From contig SBGI01000083.1 in NCBI GenBank assembly GCA_006227015.1, forward strand, positions 1 through 9,614: 9,614 nucleotides of DNA, given 5' to 3'. The notes beneath the pieces were generated by a model. It did no database searches. It worked only from the letters and a program-made list of their open reading frames with translations, and was not told the origin of the DNA. Position 1 is the stretch's first letter, and each line of letters opens with the position of its first letter. The stretch comes from Gammaproteobacteria bacterium (GTDB taxonomy: Bacteria; Pseudomonadota; Gammaproteobacteria; Pseudomonadales; Porticoccaceae). Position numbers and translations under genes: made by a program. Shown in pieces: positions 1 to 5,947 of the stretch.

Positions 1-1853
1 GTAGACAGACCGGCAATACCATTGTTGTTGATGGTAAAGGTGCCAGTACCACCCACGGTGTTTTTAACCACCTTCAGCAGACCACGCTTGGTGTTCACAA
101 AATCACAGGTTGTGGTTTTACCAGGCTCAATAATTACGCCTGAAAGCGTCAAGCTGTTATTGCCACCTGAATTACCTGAACCACCACCTTCAAGGGTACA
201 GCTTGCTGAAGTCAGATCCCACAAAATCCCGGGATCCAGCTCATTGACATTGTAGTTCGTTCCGGGCAACAAACCCTCAATAGTGGTTGCCGCTACAAAA
301 CTATCTTCTGTGGAATTAATTGAAACGTCGCTGGTAGCATCCGTATCCCCATCAACCACATCAGTATCGTAGTTAAATGTGTCACTTCCACCGATAGATT
401 TTTTGCGTATGACAAGCTTGCCTAACTCGGTATTACCAAAGTTGAGAGAAGCTGTTTTATTGTCGATATCAATCGTCAGATTTTCGTATTTTCCAGTACC
501 ACAAGCAGCGTTTGTTAACGCAGTCGCTGTAGGTTCAGTTTGCGCCCACTGCGAACCTTCTCCGGTACAGTCTTCTTCAACTTTATAAGTACCGTCAGCT
601 ACAGCCTCAAAGGTACCGGTACCATCATTAGCTGTATCCAAGGTAGCGACAAGCGCATTGTCAGCTTGATTTCTTAAGTTGATCGTCCAACCTGGCAAAC
701 CAACATCTATGCCATCAAATGTGCCGTTGGCATTTTTATCATAGTATTTGAAAACGTTGATATAGCATTCGACAGGGAGAGGTGCAGGGCCAGACAAGTC
801 TTTAATATCTGCGGTCGGCGCGAGAGAAGCACGACTCTTTGCGTGCACGGAACCAAATCCAGGACAACCAACATCAACTCCCAAGGCCCCCAAATCGATC
901 GCTGCCTCGAAGAATTCAAATTCATTGATTATTCCGTCATCCGCACCACTCTCATTGTATGAAGTGTATCCACCAGGAAAGCCCGTACCTAATTCAGTTA
1001 CAGGAGCGGCATTCATCGTTGCTACGCCGTAACCCGAGTTCGGCAAGATTTCAGCATTGGATAAATATCTGTAGTAAAAACCAGTGAAGTTATTATTGTC
1101 ACCGTAAGTCGGACATGGGTCCGTGCCTTTAAGTATCTGATCGTCTACATTTCCAGACCCAGGAATCACCTCACAAACATTATTGTCCAAGGTATTATTA
1201 GGATCATAGACAGCAATCAGCACTTGTAGATCTTGTTGCGGGTCGTCTGGGTTTCCAGAGAGCTCAAAACCAACCAAGATATCATTTACAGTTCTGGTTG
1301 GCCCCCCATGACAAACACCATCAATGTACTCACAGGCCCAAGGAACCTGATTAACTTCAAAATCTAAAGCGAATGTGCCCTCATCCTTTGTCCGCTCCCC
1401 GGCTAAAATCAAGAGTTCATCTTCAGGTTTTGTTGGGGCGTCGCCCAAGTCACCAGGGGCAACGGCCCATGCCATAACATTCGTCAATTCGACTTGAGAA
1501 CCACCAACTTGACTCGCCCCTATCGTCCACCCTGCGGGATCTTTAAACTTTCCTCCTTGAATAAAGACTGAAGGGTCGACCTGAGAGTCAGAATGGGGAT
1601 CTGCTATCAATAGTGCATCTCCACCGGATTTTGCATACGCATTAGCCCAATCTATTACGCCCTGAGCGGGGTTTTCTGCATTGGGGAAATCGCCAACCTC
1701 CAAGTTGCCTTCTATTTCAAAACCTGACTGTGGTTCAACATCTCCGTGGGAGAGCAAATGATCTGCCAATGCAGCACCACCCGATATACCCACTAATGCA
1801 AAAAGCGGAATAACCCACTGTTTTCCTAGCAAGACATCTTTTAACGATTTCAT
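1..1853 (-). CDS. Large exported surface protein with SdrD B-like and tandem prealbumin-fold-like domains (partial, 3' end outside window)
   Basis: The frame is open from the ATG at 1853 to the left edge, giving 617 visible codons and no stop. AGGAGG at 1863-1868 lies 9 nt before the start. Residues 1-30 form a Sec signal peptide: a Lys-rich start, a hydrophobic core and a likely cut after GGAALA. Residues 31 to about 360 are Gly/Asp/Asn-rich and probably beta-sandwich, with a few Cys and no motif I can name. Residues 363 to about 470 resemble SdrD B-type domains, with YYDKNANGTFDGID followed by GLPGWTINL; the D-x-N-x-N-G-x-x-D spacing suggests a calcium site. Two similar units then follow, NFGNTELGKLVIRK-SIGG at 471 and DFVNTKRGLLKVVKN-TVGG at 584, with a 113-residue period, like prealbumin-fold or Cna-B-like repeats. 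The family is usually large, secreted and adhesive or structural. The anchor and sorting signal are not visible. Export through the neighbouring T2SS is inference. Confidence 0.85.
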   Translation of the reverse strand, partial: MKSLKDVLLGKQWVIPLFALVGISGGAALADHLLSHGDVEPQSGFEIEGNLEVGDFPNAENPAQGVIDWANAYAKSGGDALLIADPHSDSQVDPSVFIQGGKFKDPAGWTIGASQVGGSQVELTNVMAWAVAPGDLGDAPTKPEDELLILAGERTKDEGTFALDFEVNQVPWACEYIDGVCHGGPTRTVNDILVGFELSGNPDDPQQDLQVLIAVYDPNNTLDNNVCEVIPGSGNVDDQILKGTDPCPTYGDNNNFTGFYYRYLSNAEILPNSGYGVATMNAAPVTELGTGFPGGYTSYNESGADDGIINEFEFFEAAIDLGALGVDVGCPGFGSVHAKSRASLAPTADIKDLSGPAPLPVECYINVFKYYDKNANGTFDGIDVGLPGWTINLRNQADNALVATLDTANDGTGTFEAVADGTYKVEEDCTGEGSQWAQTEPTATALTNAACGTGKYENLTIDIDNKTASLNFGNTELGKLVIRKKSIGGSDTFNYDTDVVDGDTDATSDVSINSTEDSFVAATTIEGLLPGTNYNVNELDPGILWDLTSASCTLEGGGSGNSGGNNSLTLSGVIIEPGKTTTCDFVNTKRGLLKVVKNTVGGTGTFTINNNGIAGLS

Positions 1854-1862
1854 TTCCCAACT

Positions 1863-1868
1863 CCTCCT
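1863..1868 (-). promoter_or_regulatory. Shine-Dalgarno of the surface protein gene
   Basis: AGGAGG is a full anti-SD match, 9 nt before the ATG at 1853, and it fixes the start of the surface protein. Its first two bases lie in the 3' arm of a small hairpin (1867-1884), so translation could be tuned by that structure. Confidence 0.85.
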
Positions 1869-1884
1869 GAAGTTCCCGCTTCAG
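1867..1884 (-). promoter_or_regulatory. Hairpin abutting the Shine-Dalgarno
   Basis: On the minus strand CTGAAG (1884-1879), loop CGGGAA, CTTCAG (1872-1867) form a perfect 6-bp stem with a 6-nt loop. The last two bases of the 3' arm are the first two of the AGGAGG Shine-Dalgarno. The pairing is read directly from sequence. A role in translation initiation is inferred from position only. Confidence 0.45.
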
Positions 1885-1929
1885 CAACAATTCCCAAACA
1901 CGAGCATCGGCGCCCGCAACCGCAACAAA

Positions 1930-1979
1930 GGGGCAATCAAGCTACGGCATTGCTTCCATGCCGCTATTGATCGCACCCC
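1930..1979 (-). promoter_or_regulatory. Long imperfect stem-loop in the 5' leader
   Basis: On the minus strand GGGG (1979-1976) pairs with CCCC (1933-1930), ATCAA with TTGAT, and CGGCAT with ATGCCG around a 7-nt loop GGAAGCA. Small bulges separate the helices, giving close to 20 pairs in 50 nt. It sits about 75 nt upstream of the ATG. It is followed only by TTTGTT, so it is not a convincing terminator. A leader RNA element is the simplest reading, and no known riboswitch class was recognised. Confidence 0.5.
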
Positions 1980-2104
1980 AAATTCGATTAACAGTGAAGG
2001 GTTGGTTGGAGAGTCGTATAAGGGATAAACAACAAGAACTACCCACCCCAAACTGTTATTTGAAGCTTTTCGGGAGTTCAGCCGTCTTTGGAAATTAGAA
2101 AGAC

Positions 2105-2181
2105 CTGTAACTTTGCGAAGCCTGCCAGGAGATGAGCTACAACTACTCTTCCGTGGCAAAGCTGTGCCTTTTCGAAGCTGC
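2105..2181 (-). repeat. Imperfect direct repeat pair (about 20 nt) in the leader
   Basis: On the minus strand GCAGCTTCGAAAAGGCACAG (2181-2162) and GCAGGCTTCGCAAAGTTACA followed by G (2125-2105) align with one inserted G and three substitutions. Their starts are 56 nt apart. They could be paired RNA subdomains or tandem protein-binding sites, or the similarity could be chance. Confidence 0.35.
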
Positions 2182-2291
2182 GGGTTTATTTTTAGTTAAT
2201 AAGCACGCACCTTGCCAGTCGGCATTTTCCTACAGCAACTGCATGAAATAGCTAACAATTCCCATAACAGCTCACAACAAACTTAAAGTAA

Positions 2292-2297
2292 TGTATA
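2292..2297 (-). promoter_or_regulatory. Possible -10 element of a CRP-dependent promoter
   Basis: TATACA (minus strand, 2297-2292) matches TATAAT at four of six positions. A start about 7 nt downstream would place the CRP centre (2323.5) near -39 to -41, close to the -41.5 of Class II CRP promoters. No good -35 is seen, as expected for that class. The element is short and degenerate, so this call leans on the CRP site. Confidence 0.35.
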
Positions 2298-2314
2298 AAG
2301 ATTGATCAGCAGAG

Positions 2315-2332
2315 TTGTGATGTGGATCACAA
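2315..2332 (-). promoter_or_regulatory. CRP/Vfr-type binding site, consensus palindrome
   Basis: TTGTGA-TGTGGA-TCACAA is a perfect 6+6 palindrome around a 6-nt spacer and contains the full TGTGA-N6-TCACA CRP consensus. It lies in the intergenic region between the gspD terminator and the surface protein gene, centred about 470 bp upstream of that gene's ATG. Given the terminator and gene orientation, the likely target is the surface protein. This implies control by cAMP and carbon status, as known for CRP in Gammaproteobacteria. Another CRP-family regulator with the same core, such as Vfr, would fit equally well. Confidence 0.75.
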
Positions 2333-2550
2333 TTTCTTTGAGGCGTATATCACACCGGCAATGAGACGCAGATGGTGAATACCTATTCCCAAAGGCACCA
2401 AGCGGCCAATTAATCGGACAAACGGTCGAGAAAAACCTAAAGAATTTTTGTCTCCGGCCGAGAATTGCTGGCTATCTCAACTATATCCAGAGGTCAAAGT
2501 TGTCAAAAAGCCGCATAAAAAAATATTTGATGGAAAGATGATGACGTCTA

Positions 2551-2585
2551 AACAATGAAAAAGGCCACAGATAAACTGTGGCCTT
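2551..2585 (-). terminator. Rho-independent terminator after gspD
   Basis: On the minus strand AAGGCCACAG, loop TTTAT, CTGTGGCCTT (2585-2561) form a perfect 10-bp stem with a 5-nt loop. A T-rich run follows: TTTTT, counting two stem bases, then CATTGTTT. It begins 18 nt after the gspD stop. The other strand has no T tract, so it acts on the T2SS operon and separates it from the surface protein gene. Confidence 0.9.
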
Positions 2586-2603
2586 CTGAACATATTTACT
2601 CGT

Positions 2604-4736
2604 TTATTTAAATGCCGAAAGATCCACACCCTGCAGTTTTGACTTGTACTCTTCGGTAACCTGCCGAGCTTCCTGCGGGTTCGCCACCGCACTGGGGGTA
2701 ATCATCACCACCAGTTCGGTTTTACTTGAACTGGTCCGTTCGCCCTTGAACAGGTAACCCGCAATGGGAATGTCCTTGAGGAAGGGAATGCCGTTGTCGG
2801 ACTTCTCTTTATTCTCGCGAATTAAACCTCCCAGCACGATAGTTTCTCCACTCTGCACAGCGACACTGGTGGTGATTTCACGCTGGAGGATGGTTGGAGA
2901 ATCGATATTGGACGTCACTGTCTCATCCACATCATCTACACGCTGGGTGATATCAAGCATCACCATACCGCCGGCATTGACCCTGGGGGTCACTTCCAGA
3001 GTAACGCCTGTGTCCCGATACTGGATCTGGCTGGTGATATTGGAGCGGAATTCATCGTCGACAATTTCACCGCTGCTAATATTTGACGTTTCCGACGTAC
3101 GAATCGGCACTTGGTCACCCACGCGAATAGTCGCAGTCTGGTTATCCAGCACCATCAGCGAGGGCGATGAAAGTACATCCAGACGGCTATCTCCAGATAC
3201 CGCGTTCAGTAGTGCACGAGTCCCCGCGGCGTCAAAAATTGCATAGGTAAAGTTGGCTGGATCAGTCAATGCACCTGACAAGGTCGGGATACCCGGTGGA
3301 TTGCCTGCATTGTTGGGAATGTTCAGGCCCCCAAGACCGCCATACTTGCCATGAGTGTTTTTCATGAACCACTGTAATCCGTATTGCAGCTCGTTATCCA
3401 GGGTTACCTCGACGATGGAAGCTTCTACCAATACCTGCATTGGCAGTACATCCAACTTCTGCATGGCTTTTTCCACTTCGGCATAGTCCGTAGGAGTAGC
3501 CAGCACCAACAAGGCATTGTTTTCAGCATCGGGAATGATAGTCACATCACCAACTTCGATGCTGGATACCTGCTCATTCGCCCGTGAAGGGGGAGCGGCT
3601 TCCTCACCTTCTGCCGCGGGTTGCGCTGGTGAAGGAGTGGGCTTGCGTTGAGCCATGGCCACGGCGCTACGACGCTTACCTTCAAACAACTGGTTCAGCA
3701 GGTCAGCCAGGTTCTCCGCTTTGCCATTTTGCACGTAGTAGACATACATGTTCATGCCGTGAGGGTTTTCTGCCTGATCTAGACGACGCACCCAGGTTTC
3801 AACATCTTCCAGATATTTTTTCTGAGGCGTGATCACCAGCAGCGCGTTGAGGCGCTCCATTACCGTAAAGCGAACCAGACCAGCCAGAGGACCGCTCGCG
3901 GTGTCGCCAAAAATGGTTTGCAACTCGGACAACATGGTAGAGGCGTCCACGTTCTGCATGCGGAACAGGCCAACAGACATACCTTTTAACTGGTCCACAT
4001 CAAAAATGGCTATGGTTTCACGAAGATTGAAGAGTTCGCCATGGGTCCCCGCCAGGGTGAGCATGTTGCGAAACTCATCCGGCTGTACCACCGCCTTGCC
4101 AGATTTGACCGGTTCCAGGATTCGGGCCATCTCTTTGGCACCAATATATTGAAGTGGCACCACCAGCATCTGGTAACCACGATCTGCACTCAAACGGGTG
4201 GAGGGTGTCAACCCGGATATTGCCCCCTCGTCAATAGGCACGACTTCGTAAAAGTCCTGGGTTTTGATAATAGCGGCGCCATTCATGCGCAACAGGTTAT
4301 CCAATACCGGGATCAAGGCATCCTGGGATACTGGTCGAGCGGTGCGCATGGATACTGATCCGGTGACCGCTTCGTTGATTGCATAGTTGAGCCCCAGAAT
4401 ATCGCCGAGTATCGTCTTGACCACTTCGGAGATGGGGGAGTTCTGGAAATTTAGAGTAACTTCACCTTCGGAGTCGTTCGGAGCTCCGCCCCGAGAGGAA
4501 TTTACGAAGCCGCCACTGCCGGGGTAGACCTCTTTGAGAGGGATTTCTTCACGCTCTTTGAGAGTCGTCAGAGGTCCTGAAACTTCAACAGAAGCTGGCT
4601 TTAGTACCTCTGCTTTGGGCTTGCTGGTTGCCGGGGGGGCCGTCGACGCTGATTGCGGCGCCTGTGTCGTCGAACAGGAAAGGGTGGAAATAGACAGTAA
4701 TCCCACAGCCAAGCACTTGCCAAAGACGTATCTCAT
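2604..4736 (-). CDS. gspD: Type II secretion system secretin GspD
   Basis: It forms the outer-membrane channel through which folded exoproteins leave the cell. I start at the ATG at 4736 (710 aa), with AAGGA 9 nt upstream. An in-frame ATG at 4775 has no Shine-Dalgarno and would put 13 charged residues before the signal peptide. Signal segment: residues 1-20, then Cys21 in STLSC, a possible but atypical lipobox. A Pro/Ser/Ala-rich linker precedes the N0 domain (about 93-167). N1 starts near 190 with VVPLQYIGAKEMARIL, N2 near 256 and N3 near 330. N3 carries a Pro/Ala/Glu-rich insert at about 355-392. The secretin core spans about 429-682 and includes VGDQVPI near 539 and the hallmark GIPFLKDIPIAGYLFKGE at 649-666. 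It ends soon after the core, so any C-terminal pilotin-binding extension is short. It is the last gene of the operon, before a strong terminator. Confidence 0.97.
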   Translation of the reverse strand: MRYVFGKCLAVGLLSISTLSCSTTQAPQSASTAPPATSKPKAEVLKPASVEVSGPLTTLKEREEIPLKEVYPGSGGFVNSSRGGAPNDSEGEVTLNFQNSPISEVVKTILGDILGLNYAINEAVTGSVSMRTARPVSQDALIPVLDNLLRMNGAAIIKTQDFYEVVPIDEGAISGLTPSTRLSADRGYQMLVVPLQYIGAKEMARILEPVKSGKAVVQPDEFRNMLTLAGTHGELFNLRETIAIFDVDQLKGMSVGLFRMQNVDASTMLSELQTIFGDTASGPLAGLVRFTVMERLNALLVITPQKKYLEDVETWVRRLDQAENPHGMNMYVYYVQNGKAENLADLLNQLFEGKRRSAVAMAQRKPTPSPAQPAAEGEEAAPPSRANEQVSSIEVGDVTIIPDAENNALLVLATPTDYAEVEKAMQKLDVLPMQVLVEASIVEVTLDNELQYGLQWFMKNTHGKYGGLGGLNIPNNAGNPPGIPTLSGALTDPANFTYAIFDAAGTRALLNAVSGDSRLDVLSSPSLMVLDNQTATIRVGDQVPIRTSETSNISSGEIVDDEFRSNITSQIQYRDTGVTLEVTPRVNAGGMVMLDITQRVDDVDETVTSNIDSPTILQREITTSVAVQSGETIVLGGLIRENKEKSDNGIPFLKDIPIAGYLFKGERTSSSKTELVVMITPSAVANPQEARQVTEEYKSKLQGVDLSAFK

Positions 4737-4766
4737 TGCATTGCTTCCTTTTTTACGTTTTTTTGT

Positions 4767-4800
4767 ACAGTCCATTTCTGCTTGTATGGCGGTGGACTGT
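4767..4800 (-). repeat. Inverted repeat between gspN and gspD
   Basis: ACAGTCCA and TGGACTGT form a perfect 8-bp stem around an 18-nt loop. The outer edge touches the gspN stop codon. On the minus strand it is followed by A-rich sequence rather than T, so it is not an intrinsic terminator. It may be an mRNA processing or stability element that sets the high secretin dose, or a weak expression barrier. Confidence 0.5.
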
Positions 4801-5336
4801 TAGTCTGATTCTTCCCCTTCGTCTTTTCGGGAACTGCGAGGTAGGGTTTTTTGTTCCTGCCCTGTTTCCCGCAGATAAAAGACTTCTGTTTCATCCCCAT
4901 CCGAGAGCGTCACTTGCTCAGCGGTTATCGATTCCAACTTCCACTTTTCCAAATACATGCCCGCTTCAAGCCGCAACCGCTGTTTGCCATCCACGTCACT
5001 GAATATAGCGTAAGTGGCTGTGCCAGTGTTGACAACCCCCGTCAAGAGCCACTTCGACGGCAGGCCCTCATCGCTGACGGACTGTTGTTCTGTTGCTTTA
5101 GGACGACGATTCCAACTGAATAGTGAACGCTCCACCGACTCGTCAAAGGATTCACGTGAGGCCATTGGGACAATAGCCGGTGGCTGCACGTTATAACTTT
5201 GGGTCGCTCTCCGGTTGCCATCGGAAATCGAAACCAACAAACCAAACCAGACAACTTCCGCCACAAGGGCAACAAGTAAGAACAACGTGGCGCCCTTTAG
5301 CATACGAATCAGGGGATTATTTTTTGAGGTGGCCAT
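4800..5336 (-). CDS. gspN: GspC-family connector protein (GspN/XpsN type, HR domain without PDZ)
   Basis: The 178-aa protein occupies the place of XpsN in Xanthomonas-type clusters, between gspM and gspD. It has a short cytoplasmic N-terminus and one membrane segment at about 14-36. A linker ends in the RSLFSWNRRP motif (70-79), typical just before HR domains of GspC proteins. The HR-like domain (about 94-157) starts WLLTGVVNTG and includes AIFSDVDGKQRLRLEAG, and a charged tail follows. In this family the HR domain touches the N0 domain of the secretin and links the inner-membrane platform to it. No PDZ or coiled coil follows, which separates it from classical GspC. The ATG shares one base with the gspM stop (TAATG), and GAGAGG sits 7 nt upstream. 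Whether a separate gspC exists elsewhere cannot be seen. Confidence 0.85.
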   Translation of the reverse strand: MATSKNNPLIRMLKGATLFLLVALVAEVVWFGLLVSISDGNRRATQSYNVQPPAIVPMASRESFDESVERSLFSWNRRPKATEQQSVSDEGLPSKWLLTGVVNTGTATYAIFSDVDGKQRLRLEAGMYLEKWKLESITAEQVTLSDGDETEVFYLRETGQEQKTLPRSSRKDEGEESD

Positions 5337-5947
5337 TACTTGGCCTCTCCCGCCAGATAGCCCACCACATCCATGCGTATATCCAGACTACTGAAGTTGG
5401 TACTGGTCGCGCGCCTTCTTGAGTCACGCAAATTTGCCCTGGAAGAACGAACCCGACTGGAAGAACTCGTCACCGACAATTCATCGATAAAAATAACCGG
5501 TCGGGCACTTTCCAGCTCGTACAGCAAATCCACCAAATTCTGTACTTCGCCGCTGACCTGAAGACGCAAACCAATGGGCGTAGCCGAAGGAACCGGTTCT
5601 GCCTCGTAATCCTGGCTGCTGACCAGTTGTCCTCCACTGCGTTTCACCGCCTCATTTATGAATTCACGAAGGTTAGCAGAGGCTATGGATTTCTTATTCC
5701 CGGCAAGGAACAGATCTCCGTCGCTGCCCAGTTCATCAATCCGCTTCAGTTCGGCGTTGATGTTGTCCTCGTTGGCAATGAGATATTCGAAACGTTGTTT
5801 CTGGTCCACGAGGATTCTAAGTTCCTCACTTTTTTCTCCGTAAAGCCGACCCAACGGCAGGAAAACATAGACAACAACAAACAAAATTAACAGCAACAGC
5901 ACTGAAAGCGCGACAAAACGGCTGGTGGCTGGAGAAAACTGATTCAT
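5336..5947 (-). CDS. gspM: Type II secretion system protein GspM (GspMb type)
   Basis: This is an inner-membrane platform protein that pairs with GspL. The 203-aa product has a short cytoplasmic tip and one membrane segment at about 11-32. A likely coiled coil follows (about 36-72). A conserved GspMb-like block comes next: DLFLAGNKKSIASANLREF (78-96), GGQLVSSQDY (105-114), and strand-rich sequence to the end, a ferredoxin-like fold as in PilO. An unusual Ser/Arg-rich stretch at about 160-187 interrupts the last strands. The ATG overlaps the gspL stop by 4 nt (ATGA), and GGGAG lies 7 nt upstream, indicating translational coupling. The family is short and variable, but the motifs and position agree. 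Confidence 0.92.
   Translation of the reverse strand: MNQFSPATSRFVALSVLLLLILFVVVYVFLPLGRLYGEKSEELRILVDQKQRFEYLIANEDNINAELKRIDELGSDGDLFLAGNKKSIASANLREFINEAVKRSGGQLVSSQDYEAEPVPSATPIGLRLQVSGEVQNLVDLLYELESARPVIFIDELSVTSSSSRVRSSRANLRDSRRRATSTNFSSLDIRMDVVGYLAGEAK

Larger units (their letters stand above)
1854..2291 (-). other. Long non-coding 5' leader region of the surface protein gene
   Basis: No credible gene is seen here. The only open frame (1881-2159, minus, TTG start) has shadow-like composition. The stretch holds several stem-loops: 1867-1884, 1930-1979, and GTCTTT/AAAGAC with a 9-nt loop at 2084-2104. It also has a near-duplicate 20-nt element at 2105-2125 and 2162-2181. If the CRP-linked promoter is used, this becomes an untranslated leader of about 430 nt, long enough to hold a regulatory RNA. 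Pieces such as CGCAAAG-TTACAGGTCT recall the core of c-di-GMP-I (GEMM) riboswitches. The conserved GGCAAACC and GGGTTGCC partners are missing, so I do not call one. Confidence 0.4.

Noticed and set aside
22..588. Plus-strand frames in the left part of the window
   Set aside because: The minus frame is continuously open for 617 codons with signal peptide and domain motifs; the plus frames are its shadows.
1881..2159. 92-codon open frame on the minus strand in the leader
   Set aside because: It starts with TTG with only a weak AAGG upstream, is Ser/Arg/Leu-rich without motifs, and lies over strong RNA stem-loops. It looks like a chance frame.
2084..2181. c-di-GMP-I (GEMM) riboswitch
   Set aside because: Only fragments resemble the core. 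GGCAAACC, the GAAA-capped P2 helix and GGGTTGCC in the right order are not present.
2480..2506. Possible promoter on the minus strand: TTGACA and TATAGT
   Set aside because: The hexamers are good but the spacer is only 15 nt. The CRP-linked site nearer the gene is the better candidate.
2477..2692. 71-codon minus-strand frame across the gspD stop and terminator
   Set aside because: It runs through the terminator hairpin and overlaps gspD out of frame.
2764..4358. Plus-strand open frames opposite gspD
   Set aside because: They are antisense shadows of a well-supported secretin with no Shine-Dalgarno or recognisable domains.
4737..4775. Longer gspD starting at the ATG at 4775
   Set aside because: There is no Shine-Dalgarno, and the ATG lies just inside the inverted repeat. 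It would put a Lys-rich stretch before the signal peptide, while the ATG at 4736 has AAGGA 9 nt upstream.
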